In this document: piece by piece, positions 23,001-35,501 of the stretch
How the letters are laid out: every line of letters begins with the position of its first letter
Numbering within the stretch: position 1 is the first letter of the stretch
Assembly (NCBI GenBank): GCA_037903475.1
Contig: JBAJFG010000002.1
Location: 2,976,001 to 3,040,000 of the forward strand
Source: Ancylostoma caninum
Lineage: Eukaryota; Nematoda; Chromadorea; Rhabditida; Ancylostomatidae
Reading direction: 5' to 3'
Length of the DNA: 64,000 nucleotides
Position numbers and translations under genes: made by a program
Notes under the pieces: generated by a model
What the model was told of the DNA's origin: nothing
What the model saw: the letters and a program-made list of their open reading frames with translations, nothing else
Database searches by the model: none

Positions 23001-26000
23001 ACTTTTTCGGGTCTAAACACAATAGCCCTTCGTGCTTCACCATGGCTCGATTTGTCATTATAATGGAGTGCTTATGTATAATGGAATGTTCATGTTCTCT
23101 AACATATGCATAGCATTCTCATTGGCACTGTGGGCTGTAGCAGAGCTAAAATGCCTGTGCATATTCTTAGAAGAACTCTTGACCAGGACGCGACGCATCA
23201 TTGAAATTACCTTTTAAAGAACTCAAACTCACCCTTTACCTGACATCTATAGACATCTATAGCTTTACATGACATTGTTTATATCCAGTGTCGTTATGCA
23301 TCACTGAGATTACCCAGGGTAAACGTGCTGACGTCCACAGATTCACCCCAGCACTTTTCGGGTCCTGACATTTCTACCCCGGGTAATCTCAATGATACAT
23401 GCCAGCCCAGCTGCTACACATGATTACGTAACAATAGGATCACATTCAATAATGTAATGAATAATTTCTTCCACAAATGCACTCGGGCACCGGCTGGCAC
23501 AGGCTAAGAGACCGTTTCCGCCGTTATCATTACTTCTGATGGTTGTGGTTACTATTACACATTGGCGTGCAGAAGATGTTCACACAGACATTTCTCTCGG
23601 TAAAACAAGCAAAGCTATCACGTTCTCTCGCAAAAATTCGCAGTCACCGATGGTACTTTGAGCTTTCCTATTAAATCAACCCCGAATAAAGGCGCTACAT
23701 GGAGGGGACGCCGGAAAAGAGGTGCGTTCTTACCTCCTTCTACTGAACATTGCTATGCGTCGCTCACAGCATTTGATCAAGGCCTTTAATGGCTCAATCT
23801 TGCCAACAATAAGGTGTATGTGTTTCTGCGTGGAGAGACAGGGTGTGGTACTACTGATAGGTGGCAAGGCAAGGGACATGCCAGTAATGACACAGGACAG
23901 TAATGACAAGTTGTACTCTACTGAATGGCATCAATCTGGGACCTAAATGTACTCTAATGTGATTGGTGGAAATGAGCGCTCCAGAAAATACTACATTGCT
24001 GGCGAATTAGGGTCATGATGGAAAAGAAGAGAGTATTACCCACGGCAATTTCACCGCGGTGTAAAAATCCAACATCATAAAAACTAGTCACGCATTTGTA
24101 TTTCTTTATGAAAATTTTATAAAATAGGAGCAAAGTGGCGAGAACTTCCTTTGGGGTTGATAAATTGTCCAATTTGCAAAACCTCATGTTCCCTTTTTGC
24201 CTGTCTCAGATGTTTGAGGGTTTGGCAGTGGCTTTAAACTTGAAACCTTACCAGTTATGAATACACATAAACACCACTCTTCACTGGTATCTCTAACCCT
24301 CAAACAAAGTAACCCTCAAAATCTACCATTGCTGGGAACAATCCTTCCTAGGAATTCAGGAACGTCTATCTTTAACTAGAATAACTATGTAGAACTTGCG
24401 GCAACTAAGAGAGTTCTATGTTGCTACTGCATATCTGCAAAAGAAGCTTTTCTAATCGAAGTTTGCGCCAGTTCTTCCGATTTCCAGCAGTGGCCCGGTG
24501 TTCGAATCAGGCTGCTCCCATGTCTGACCGGATAGTAAATCTCGAACAGAATCTGTGTCATATGCAATAAACAACCGAGTCGCGATCTTTCAAACGCGAC
24601 CTATCCTTGGAAGCGTCGAGTCGAGCGATTTCGAGAAGATATAGTTGTTTACGTTCAAACTAGAAACATTGAACACACTCCCCATCAGTGTTTGCACCTC
24701 TATTAGAAAACAAGGAAGTTCCATCTTCACACCGTTGCTTCTGGATTAAAATGTCGTGCCATTAACAAGTGCATTTCGCTGATTGCGCTGAGTTAGCTAA
24801 GCTATGTACATGGAATCCTCCAAAAAAAAAAAAACAACTTGGCTAATAGTGGGGATGGTCGTAAAGCGCTCTCTAATCGGCTTGGGGCGAGGGAGGCATT
24901 AGAGGCAAGTCGCTTCATGCGTTGGATGAACGGTGTGCGTGAAAAACATCCGGACGAACGAAGCAGTAGCCAGACTCACCCAAACGATCCACACAGTATC
25001 CCGCGGTGTTCAGGTAAACCGGTGCAGCTGAGGGGCAGACGCAGCTGCATCGGTCGCTGGCGGAGTTGTTGAATACAGCCTCGTCCGCATGGAAGAGCTG
25101 GGAACATGCCGGAGGGCAGACCGAAGGAAAGAGCACGTCAGGCAGGCCGGGCTTTCTGACTGAAAAAGCAAGGAGAGTGGAGAGCAGAACGCAAGCACCG
25201 GACAGAGAACCAGTTCAGTTTATGGAGGAGAATCTCAGCAAAACATTACGCTTCACCTCCATGCAGTACGATTTCCTTCCAGTTCTATCTAGGAATGGCT
25301 TCACAACGCTTCCTTGCTAGTTAATCCCACATCGGAACGGGTTTGCAAGGTGCATGACATATTTCGTGCATGCGGACACTAGCTTTCTCTTAAGCCCAGA
25401 TTTGCAGTTTAAAGAGAACACCGACAAGAAAGAAAATAAGAGGCTCCTTACAGATTTTGGTTGGTTGAAGTATGAAGATAACAATTCAAGGAACCTGCAA
25501 AACAGTGAGATATTGCAAGAGGAGAGTTCTATTTTTATACATATTTGGCGTTGAATCATTAAGTTATAGCAATGAATGGTACTGCAGCCCAGACCGCATG
25601 CATCCTGTTAGATTGCTCAAGTCCTGTAATTACCTACAAATTCCAAAGAACTCATCTTGAACCCCAATGGTCTCAAGAATCCTCAATTTGTTCCCGAAGT
25701 TAGCCTGTACCTAGAGAGGAACAACGAAGCGTTTCTATCTATGGCGTTTGATAATTTTAGGATTTCGGATTCGGATTTTCCGTTAGTCTCAAGCATGTGT
25801 TATTCCAACCTCCTCGAAAAACGTCTTGGTGGCCCTAATCCCTTCTTATCCTATCTAGGTAATAGGTAGATACCAGTGGTGGACACAGAAAGTTGGCGGG
25901 AGGGGGGAGGGCGGAACGCCTTGGGAAAAAAGTGGGATCCCAGCCGTTTAGGGTGCTCAGATGGAAAATATAATTAATAAAAATAATAATTGTGATAATA

Positions 26001-26735
26001 GATAATATATAAAAATTGTAATAAAAATAGACAATCAAAAATAAACTAATACAAGATTTTTATTCGTACTGTGAAGTAATTTCGAAAATTTGGCGTCCCA
26101 TTCTCGGGGGATACTTATTTTTGGCTAGCGCCAATGAGCTTTTTTTTTCAACGAGGATCTTTAAGATCAGAGTTGGAAGACGCCAGAACCTATACCTAGA
26201 AACTTCTCTCAAATGCCTACGAACTGTTTTTCTTTCTACCACGTCAATCATTAAGTAATCATTAAGTCACCGTACAAATGGCTCATCGAGGTTTACGGTG
26301 AACTTCTGGGACATATCGTTTCTCTAGAATGTCAGCGCAAAACCTGTCTCTGGCAACATTAGGAAGTTCATCGAATGTTCGCGTTACAAAGTTGCACATA
26401 CTCAGAGCCCCTTATTTGTCGCAATTCCAAAGCCATGAGGGGAGACTCTACTATTCCCAGATGAGACGAAAGAAGAAAGGAACACATAAGGCAAAGTCGG
26501 TGAATAGAAGCCGAGGGAGCAGAGATGAGAAAAGAGAAAAGAATGGAGAAAATCATGCAGGTTCGCAATCGGACACTAGTCCGTAATTGGACACCATCCA
26601 TCGAATCTGCTACTAAAATGGTAGCTTACCAATGGAGTTGAGAATGCCACCAACAGAATGCAACGCCGCCGCCTCCGAGCTTTGCAGTACGACGAGCAGA
26701 AGCAGAACGTCATAAAGACGCACTGTAGTCCACAT
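20048..26735 (-). CDS. N-terminal exons of a secreted/membrane cysteine-rich protein
   Basis: Four minus-strand exons join in frame: 26735-26630, 25159-24980, 21147-21028, 20193-20048 (552 nt, 184 residues, ending in phase 0 at a GTAAGC donor). Donors and acceptors are strong (TTTTTCAG, CTTTGCAG, GATTTCAG). The first exon encodes a signal peptide (MWTTVRLYDVLLLLVVLQSS). The second and third carry a cysteine cluster (CPPAC...RCSCVC...GYCVD...DEC) resembling an EGF-like or other disulphide module, and the fourth has one cysteine and many charged residues. The ATG at 26735 is chosen because it gives the signal peptide; a longer in-frame N-terminus is possible. There is no stop after the last exon, so the gene continues, probably into 17493-15934. 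The family was not recognised with certainty. Confidence 0.65.
23296..23400. repeat. 105-bp hairpin repeat
   Basis: Arms 23296-23321 and 23375-23400 are inverted copies (23 of 26 positions), with an inner GTGCTG/CAGCAC pair. The core is GAGATTACCC. It lies in a large intron of the minus-strand gene. The target duplication is unclear. Confidence 0.6.
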
Positions 26736-29700
26736 GGCAGGGGATATCTGTGTTAGTGATACGTTATCCGGTAGCCATGTTCGAGATAGGAGGTCAGTGC
26801 AAAGGCGAGAGAACGACGATACACGCACGGAGATGCCGGAGAGGAGGAGCAGCGTCTGCGTCCCTCGCTGCGAAGTCCTCGGCCCGCTTCTGTGCGCTCT
26901 CGCCACCCGTCCACGAATACGGTCGATCAGTGCGGGTGATAAGGGATCCGCAAGTTGGTCGCCGACAGACGACCTCGAAAATAGCGCGCCACAGCCAGCC
27001 GGCCGCCGCCTTCTCGCGCTCTCTCGAAAATTGGGAACGCCCGAACCCTATCGGAAGCGTCTGCACGCCTTGTTCGCCTATGCGTTCGTCTACCGCGCAG
27101 TCACATCCGATGCGAACGCTGCAAAAGTACTTCATGCACACCTTCAAACTCAGTTGAAAAAAAATTAACAAAAAAAACTATTACTCATGCAGCAAAGGTC
27201 ACGTGTCTTGGGTCATTTTTCTCCTCCAAGGGGAAGCCCTGCACCAGTGGCGTGCATTGAAAGAATATGGAAACAAAAACAGGGTTCTCCGATAATTTGG
27301 GGGCCAGCACCGCCGGAAACTCAAACTTATTGGATTGTCAAATTATCATTGTAGAATTGGTTTCCCCATTTTTTTCTCTTTACAAAATTGACGTTCCAAG
27401 GGAGGTTAGAGCTCGCAGATCGATAAGGGCAGTAGATATGGGATGAAGGATGATTGGTACAACTCGTTCACTGCAGGTAATTCGCGCTCCCTGCAGTTAG
27501 GCCGCCCGCTTTTTTTTCTGGCTCACGTGGAGACAACCTTTCCCAACCTCGAGCGGTTTGGCAACCATAACCTACTCCACCTACAGGGCGCAAACGTTCT
27601 GAGCAGCATCACGAGCTTCTTGACCGGAGCGAAACGAAAATAACGCAGTGAATATTTTTGCCTGCTGGTACTTCTATTACATTTCCAATATTTGAAAATT
27701 GGGTGAGATCAAGCTTCTCTTGAGGTGACGTCATTGTGAAGAAGAAGAAGGAAAGCGCTCTTGAGCACTTGCGAACACTAGGCCAGTCACAGGAAAAAGC
27801 ATGGACTATAAACAAATATATAAAAAAACCCTAGAACTTCCTGACCACCCGAGAAAGTTGAAGAAAAAAGATTTTCAAGTTAAAATTTTTCAAAACAGAT
27901 AACGAAAAAATAATAATGGCCGCTACGAAATGAAAACAGAGGAACAGATACCTCTCAATTATTTTTTAAAATATTTTTAAATGAAAAATGAGGCGAACTA
28001 CTCTCATTACCAGCAGCACTCTTTCAATCGTACAACGATCTCGTGCGAGCCGAGATTCACACAGCACGTCGATTTCTCAACGATTAACAACTATCGAACA
28101 ATTTTTCAAAATTCCGGAACACTACTGCTACCTCATAAGCAATGCGACAACACCATGCGAGTCTCAACGGCACGTTCTTTTGTTCTGTTTTGTTGTTTGA
28201 CTCGGTTTCCTTATCGTCAAAGAGGTAGCGCCCTCTGTAGACAAGACTTACAGGCTCAACTTCCGAAAATAAACTGATCTGGTTTAGCTCCGTAATGATA
28301 TGAAGAAGAAAGCGTGCAAACCACTCTAGACGGGGGAAATGCTCAGCGTTAATAGTGGAATACATTCAGGGACGCATATACAAATTCTTCACATAGTGAG
28401 CATTCTGATAGTTCTGCTAACGTCACCATTTGCGGGTAGCGGGCGCAAGATTTGTGAGAGGAGGAAAGGAAGACGGGGGGGGGGGTCAGAAGCATTTTGT
28501 ATATTCCAGAATTTTGTAACAGTTTATTTTCAATTAACTATCAGGTTTCAGCCACTTTAATTCGCTGATGATTTGAACAGACATACTGACATAGTCGGAG
28601 ATTCTCCAAAGTATTACCCTGTGGCTATTGAAAGACCAACGGGTGCTTGTTGGTGCAGTAGCGCCTTCAAGTGCGAAAGGGTGCTTTTGCAGCAACCTCT
28701 TTATGAGCTGCTCTGCAACAATTTGTAAGCACTGGGGTCAACAACAACAGCAGTAAAATCAAAGATAGAGTGGCCAAATATCTCACCGTACGTGACTGCT
28801 CAACTTACTTTGGATCTGGGTTTTGGGCTCTTATAAGGAGTCACGCTGGAGACAGTCTTACGTCACAACGCGAAGTGATTGCTGCGGTTCGAGTTGCTCC
28901 CGTAAGGCAAGACAGACCTACGGCTACCAGATCGGTAGGCCAGGTTTGGAACTTGAAGGGAACCTTTTGAGAAAAAACGACAGACACAAAAATTCTGCTC
29001 TACACCACTTATTTTACATGCCAATTTTCCCGCTTTTTGCATTTGCAAACTAGCGGGACTCTTTTGCACTCTGGTAACTTATTGTTTTTTCTTTCCCAGC
29101 TTGTCACTCTCTGGTCACTACCTTGTACCAATCCTCAATTTCTCCTTGGGCGAAGAAGAGAAAGTTGATTTTGACCACTTCCAAGTCCCTTTGTATATCC
29201 AGCCGCAGCCTGCGTAATTCCCAGAAATGAAAGACCACATTCTACTCATGCAATGGAGTAACGCTATAGATTTGAAAGGTTCATATTTAGTTCACAGAAA
29301 AAAACCCTCTCAATAGTTAGAGCTGAAAATCTGACATGGGTGCACAAGTCGGTCGCCGTCTCAAACATTTATTTACTAATGTGAGACACTAAATATAAAT
29401 CCTACGACAATATTCTAAACTACACATAAATCCTTTTTCTAGACGCACTTTTCGTTGTTACCGCATCTTGGCTCACCCTAGTACTTCAGCTGCACTACTA
29501 TCGATCTCAAACTCAGGAATAAGAATATGCTTACTACTTACTCATACTCACTCGTTCGTGCAGTTGTGTCTAGCAGCTGGTGCTCGTTAAGGAACCTGCT
29601 GGTTGGTTTCGCTGTTCTACATCCTGTATCTGCATCGAAAAGCCATCTTAACAGTTAAGCCTCTTTGTACTTCACACTCGATGGCCTCCCGTTCTGCCTC

Positions 29701-31160
29701 GACTTTGCAAAAAAGCACTGCGAGCATTAAAGCCAATGACAGGAAAGCCTGAGCTGAGCTCACGTCGGATGAAGTGGCGTAGGCATTGGACCAGCTACGT
29801 CTGGACAAGAAGACCCCGGTATCTTGAAGAGACTTATAACTCACCTGATCGACGTCCAGCAGAAACTAACCACAATAGTAGTCTAACACCAGAAACTGCA
29901 CAGTCAGTTTGACAGGCTACAGGGGAAAATAGCAGTCTAAGACGTGCTCTAGCTGATGCAGTAAGCAAGATCTCCCCATCACCCAGGACACGTGAACTAA
30001 ACTTTTCGAGCACAGTGAGTAATGTTGACGAAAAAGAACGACTCAGATCAGTTGTTATCCATGGTGTCCCCAAAATAAAAAAAAGACAGCAAATAGGAGC
30101 TCGTTGCGTTTCTCACCCGGACAGCCGGCTAATTAGAGGTGCGAGCCAAGGGTGAAGCGCTTTTGGCAAGAGCTGGTACCAAGCCAGTCGGATAGTACCA
30201 GTTGATCTCAAAGCAACCTCACTCACTTGCCGCTCTGCCGCCTGCGATCATACCGGCGCGACGAACAACAGTGCCAAAAACAGAAGCAGAAGTCTGGTAT
30301 TTGAATACGCCTCCTTTTTACATTTTGGGTTTTCAAGTTCGAGAAATTTCCGAAGTAGAGACCCGTCATCAAGTTTTAAATATCGGAAGATATTCCTATT
30401 ATCGCTTACGATATCCAGTTTACTTCAAACTGATCTATGATGACTCAAACAAAAAAATTTTTTTACTCACACTGATGTGCTCGTTTTCAGTCAATTTTTG
30501 AACATTCCAACCTGATACTTCAATTATTTTTCTTCTTTTCTCCATTTAAACTAAAAATTCCGACGAAAACTCGTCGTACTGCGATCGCGTACCGCAACGC
30601 GACAAAGGGTTTGGATTGCTCTGAGATCAATCAAGCGAATCCGCTTGGTTTGATGCCAGCCTCTACCAAAGGCGCTCCATACTTGCCTTTAATGAACCGG
30701 CTGTCTGGGTGAGAAACGCCACTCAGCCAGCAAATAGTAGTTACAATGTCATTGTTGGTCTCCTCAATCATTTATACATTGAATGTATTCCTCAAGTGGC
30801 ATGTCGTTTAAGAAAACCAAACCAAACTAAGTGTCGTCTCACATATCGTTTAGGAAAACCAAACCAAACTAAGTGTCGTCTCATCAAAGTCGTGTTCTCA
30901 CCTAACTTTCTTCAAAGACTTGTCATAAAAAGTTTCTCGATTATCTTTCACCTCTTATAACGGTGCCTTCATACGTCCTTCGCTATCCAAAGAGGAGAGA
31001 GACCGTAGTAGAGAAGCTAGGCGTGCAAAACGCAACTATTTTGACGTAACTAATCCGTTAACAGATGTACAAGTAACTAAGACTACTCAAACTGAAACGA
31101 CATCGGTAAACTAATAAGCAGTCCACGGACATTAATCTCTTGTCTGAATTGTTTTTCGTG
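26736..31160. other. Intergenic region upstream of the minus-strand gene
   Basis: This holds the presumed promoter of the minus-strand gene (GC-rich 26740-27100, with TAACACAG as a possible trans-splice acceptor just upstream of its ATG). Overlapping open frames at 26734-27171 on both strands have no family features and probably reflect base composition. A short hydrophobic minus-strand stretch near 29775-29730 could be a signal-peptide exon but no gene model was found. There are G-rich runs near 28478. Confidence 0.4.
30804..30887. repeat. Two-copy 42-bp tandem repeat
   Basis: TCGTTTAAGAAAACCAAACC and the following bases recur 42 bp later with one or two changes (from 30846). No gene is associated. 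Confidence 0.75.
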
Positions 31161-31164
31161 CAAT

Positions 31165-31732
31165 GTGCGCTCACTTCAGAAGAACATTTTTCCACTTAAA
31201 TTCATCACAAGAAAACTGAACTGTGACGTTGTCATTATCACATCAACGTGGCCAAACAGCTCATATGATCTCGGGCCAATTCTTGGCGATTTGTACTATG
31301 ATTTCAACTATGTAGGATATGACAGAATTCAGAAAAGGGGTGGCGGCCTAGTTATACGTATCAAACGCTTTTGAAACCAAATTAGTTGCGGCTGTGCCAG
31401 ATGCTTACGAAATTCTATACCGTGATATGAAGCTAATTCAGTCAACTGTTCGGTACTGCTGGTATTACTGGTATCTATAGAAGTCCATGCTATGACTTGA
31501 ATACTACCATCAAACTCTCCAGGATAATAAACGACCCATCATACGCGGAAGGACATCATGTTGTTAGTGGTGATTTTAACCTACCAGATTAGATTGGTCT
31601 AACAGAGTTCCAACAAGTACTACCACTGTTTCAAAACACTTCACAACTTATGTGCCAATCGTGCAAACTACAACAATGTGTTTGTGTTCCGACTCGTGGC
31701 GGGCTATTCTAGAGGCGACTATTCTAGATTCA
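31165..31732 (+). pseudogene. LINE-C endonuclease domain, decayed CR1/Jockey-like LINE
   Basis: Frames here contain recognisable pieces of an AP-like endonuclease: CDVVIITSTW (normally ETW), KRGGGLVI, and VVSGDFNLPD followed by a stop. This order is typical of CR1/Jockey-type LINEs, not of RTE. Several stops and shifts show it is dead. It runs up to the target duplication of LINE-A copy 2 and continues in frame on the other side at 38629. Confidence 0.7.
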
Positions 31733-31751
31733 GTGCTCAGTAACTATACAG
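31733..31751. repeat. Left target-site duplication of LINE-A copy 2
   Basis: GTGCTCAGTAACTATACAG is repeated at 38611-38629. Both copies are LINE-C sequence, and the LINE-C frame reads through when one copy is removed. Confidence 0.93.
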
Positions 31752-32243
31752 TGCTGGATTCGACACATATGGCCGGCACATGAGTGTGAACACGCACTCG
31801 CGTGGGGTGTGGGTGTGTGCTAATGCTTCATGTTGGCTGTATCCTGCAGTCCGGATTTGGCCAAAAGCTCGCATTCTAACGACTGGGAAGCGCATGAGAG
31901 GCGATCTGGGGCCGCCGCTAACAAATAAGTCCTTCGTCCACGGGGAAGGGAATCCTTCCCCTCAACAGTCGAATGCCGGCGACAGGCCGTGGTGACAGGC
32001 CGGTTGAAGAAGACCCACGTCACGTCGTATGGTTATGACGTCAATAGTCCCTGAGAAGAAAACTACGGCGTACACGGGAGTCGACGAGCACTTTCGGGGC
32101 CCGGTTAGTGTGAAAAGTAGGCGAGGGTCTCCGATGCTTCGCGAACGGCGGCATCGGGGGGCAAGCAGGTGAGTCGTTGAGGAGGACAACGTAGCCAAGA
32201 CGCGAATTGCGACTTTGAACGTCGGCACGTTGACAGGCCGCTC

Positions 32244-33680
32244 GTGCGAGTTAGCAGCCGCAGAAGAATCGACATATGCGCGGTTCAGGAGACGAGATGG
32301 TCAGGCAGTAAGTCGAAGGACATAGGATGTGGCTACAAACTCATTTACCATGGCAGTGCAGGTACCAGAAGTGGCGTCGGAGTCGTAGTCTCAGAACGCT
32401 ACCGAGACGCAATAGCAGAAGTCCAGCGTTTCGACGATCGGCTTATGAAAATTGTCATCGCCACTGTTGAACTGCGGCTCCACTTCTTTTCGGCATACGC
32501 TCCGCAAACTGGCTGTTCTGAGCGTATCAAGGATGACTTCTGGGCGTTGCTTGATGAGAAGACAGCAGAGGTGCCGAAGGAGGATACTCTTGTCGTTGCG
32601 GGAGACCTCAATGGTCACGTGGGAGAAACGAGGAGCGATTACAGTTGTCATGGTGGGTTCGGCTACGGTACACGTAACGAAGATGGTGAACGTATTCTGG
32701 AGTACGCCGAGTTTCACAACCTCGTCGTAACGAATACATGGTTTCAAAAACGTACGTCTCATCTTGTTTCCTTCTATAGCGGCAATACGAAGGCACAGAT
32801 CGACTTTTTACTTTTGCGTCGTCAAGATCGAAAGCTGGTCACGGACGTGAAGGTCGTGCCGTATGAGACAGCGACACAACATCGGCCACTGATCTGTTCG
32901 TTGAAAATCACTCCACTGAAGAGGAAGTACGAGGAGAGATGCGGACCAGCTCGAATCAAGTGGTGGAAACTGAAGCAGAAAGAGGCCGCGGTCATATCTC
33001 GCATTCAGCCACCGCCTGTAACGAGTGTTGAGGAAACTTGGCAGAAAGCAGCAGATGTGGTCGTAGGGGCAGCGCGGTCTGAACTTGGTGCGACTAAACC
33101 AGGTCGAAGGAAGACCGACAAGCAACCTTGGCTATGGACGGACGAAGTGAAGTCGAGGGTTCGGGAGAAGAAGCGCATGTACCATGCCTTCCTGGACAGC
33201 AAGACAGACGACCGCTGGCGTAAATACTGCGAAGCGAAGAGAGCAGCGAAAAAGGCGGTAGCGGTGGTGAAAGCCGCACATTACGCGGATGTCGAAAAGA
33301 AGCTAGACACGAAGGAAGGCGAACGGCTCATATACCGGCTCGCGAAATCTCGTAAACGTCAGATGGAAGATATCGAAAAGTTCCATGGCGTCAACGACGA
33401 GCATGGCCACCTTCTAATGGACCGCAGGAAGGCAATGAAGCGATGGCGTGATTACTTCGAGAATGTCTCGACGGAGGAATTCGCCCATCCACCTATTCCC
33501 TATGTATCGCCAACCTACGGGCCCGTGCAGGCAATCACTACCGAGGAGACGGAGGCAGCGCTGAAGCGAATGATGTCACATAAAGTGACTGGTCCCGATG
33601 ACGTGGCAGTGGATCTATGGAAGTCGCAATGCTGGGGATCTGCTGAATGGCTGGCGAGGTTCTTTAACCAGATCACTTGA
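32244..33680 (+). pseudogene. LINE-A copy 2 endonuclease and linker
   Basis: The open frame matches copy 1 from the VQETRWSGSKSKDIGCG region through the endonuclease (GDLNGHVG, TQHRPL) into the start of the reverse transcriptase domain (TGPDD). The first endonuclease strand (TLNVGTLTGRS, from about 32206) is in another frame, so there is a shift near 32260. The frame is cut at 33673 by the LINE-B insertion; the last two codons are insertion sequence. Confidence 0.85.
33662..33673. repeat. Left target-site duplication of LINE-B
   Basis: CTTTAACCAGAT is repeated at 37260-37271. Removing LINE-B and one copy restores the order of the LINE-A reverse transcriptase. Confidence 0.9.
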
Positions 33681-35444
33681 TCACCTTGACTCCCGTTGAT
33701 CTTCGGGTATACCGAGCGGGCGCCAGCAATCCTTCCATTTGTCCCTCTCGCGAGCCAGAGTTGTCCAGTGGATTCTGTCCGTTCGAGGGACACGGAGAGC
33801 TTCGTATCTATCCATGAAAAAATTCGTGAAGAAGTCTGACCATCGGGTCGGAGGTCTTCCGGTCGTGCGCTTAACGTCCAGTCGCTGACGGCTCTTGTAC
33901 AACGGTTGTCGTTGAAACGCATCACGTGTCCGGCCCACCTAATCTTACTCAACTTGGCGTAAGCGGCAGCGTCCCTGATCTTCGATTGCTGACGAAGGGT
34001 GGAGCTCCGTATTCCAGCCCTCACTTGCGTGAGGCGGGTTATTCCTAGCATCACCCTCTCGATGGAGCGTTCGACGACGCTGACCGCATTCTCATCCTGC
34101 TTGCGCAACGCCCAGGTTTCTGAGGCGTAGGTCAAAGCAGGGAGAACGGTTGTGTTGAAGAGGTGGGCACGGAGCCTGGTGTTCTTCGTCTTCTTCACTA
34201 CGTCCTCGATGCTCTTGTAAGCTCCCCAAGCCGCTCGTTTCCTCCTGCCCAGCTCTGGAGCGAGGTCGTTCATCATATTGACTTCCCGACCTAGGTATAC
34301 GTAGCTGGAGCATTCGGATATGGTCGTTCCGTTGAGCGAGAATGGGGCATCCGGGACCCATCCGTTCTTCATGAACATCGTCTTCGTCAGATTCAGCTGG
34401 AGACCAACCTTTCCACACGCGTCCTCGAAGTCGGGCAGCATCTGTTCCGCTTCGCTGATGGTTGGTGTTATAAGAACGATGTCGTCAGCGAAGCGAAGAT
34501 GACTAAGTCGCCGGCCATCAACTTGCACTCCCATGCTATCCCATTCCAGTTTCCGCATGACGTCTTCGAGAGTGGCGCTGAATAGTTTTGGCGACACGGT
34601 ATCGCCTTGCCGAACCCCTCTCTTGACGTCGATGGTGATGTCGTCGTAGAATGGAGAAGTCCTGGTCGTGAAGTTGCTGTAGAGCTCACGAAATACCTTG
34701 ATGTATTGAGTAGGTATGCCCTGGTTGCCCAGGGCTTCCAACACCGCTTCCGTCTCAAGAGAGTCGAAGGCTTCCTTCAAATCGATGAACGTGAGACAGA
34801 GGGGCATCTTATACTCTCGCGATACTTCGATGAGTCTAGTGACGGTGTGTATGTGGTCGATCGTACTGAACCCTTTTCGAAACCCTGCTTGCTCGCACGG
34901 CTGTCCCTCGTCTAGTTTCCTTTCGATCCTATTGAGGATCACTCGCGTGAAAAGCTTGTAGACGACGGACAGTAGGCAGATGGGGCGATAATTGCCAAAT
35001 ATCCTGCGGGTCTCCCTTCTTGTACAGCAACACGGTCCTGCTGGTCTTCCATTGGTTACGTACCTTGCATTCCGACAGGTACCGCGTGAAAAGCCTAGCC
35101 AAGGTGGTAATGAGAATTGGCGGTAGGTTCTTCAGATGTTCCGGTCGAATCCTGTCGGGGCCCGGCGCTGTACGGTTCTTCACAGACTTGATGGCATGTT
35201 GGATTTCGGAAGGGAGAACCGATGGGACAACATACCCGTCCTCCCTAAGATGACATTGAGGGAGGTGGACGTGGCTATCGAAGAGATCCGAGTAGAAGTC
35301 GTAGATGACCTTCTCCATTACCCGTCTTGATGAAGAAATTGTTCCGTCTGGGCACCGGAGGGCGGACATCTTGGTCTTGCGATTGGCGAAGCCTCGGCGG
35401 GTGCAGCGAATGCTTTTCCCTGCCTCTGCGGCTTCGGCCAACAC
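33680..35444 (-). pseudogene. LINE-B reverse transcriptase
   Basis: In two minus-strand frames (35444-34929, then 34942-33680) the protein shows the RTE reverse-transcriptase order: APGPDRIRPEHLK, then LDEGQPCEQAGFRKGFSTID, FIDLKEAFDSLE, GVRQGDTVSPKLF and FADDIVLI, followed by a C-terminal region with RWAGHVMR and GRPPTRWSD. FADD is the catalytic motif. The two frames overlap near 34935, which implies one small indel; another shift is near 33930. Domain order is complete but the ORF is not open. Confidence 0.85.
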
Positions 35445-35501
35445 TGCTGCTCGTCTCTCCTTGAGGTCTTCTTTTATCGCTTCTCTGCACCGTTTTGCGA
35501 G

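Noticed and set aside
26734..27171. Overlapping open frames of 120-145 codons on both strands
   Set aside because: No domain, no splice logic, GC-rich sequence upstream of a signal-peptide exon; more likely promoter composition.
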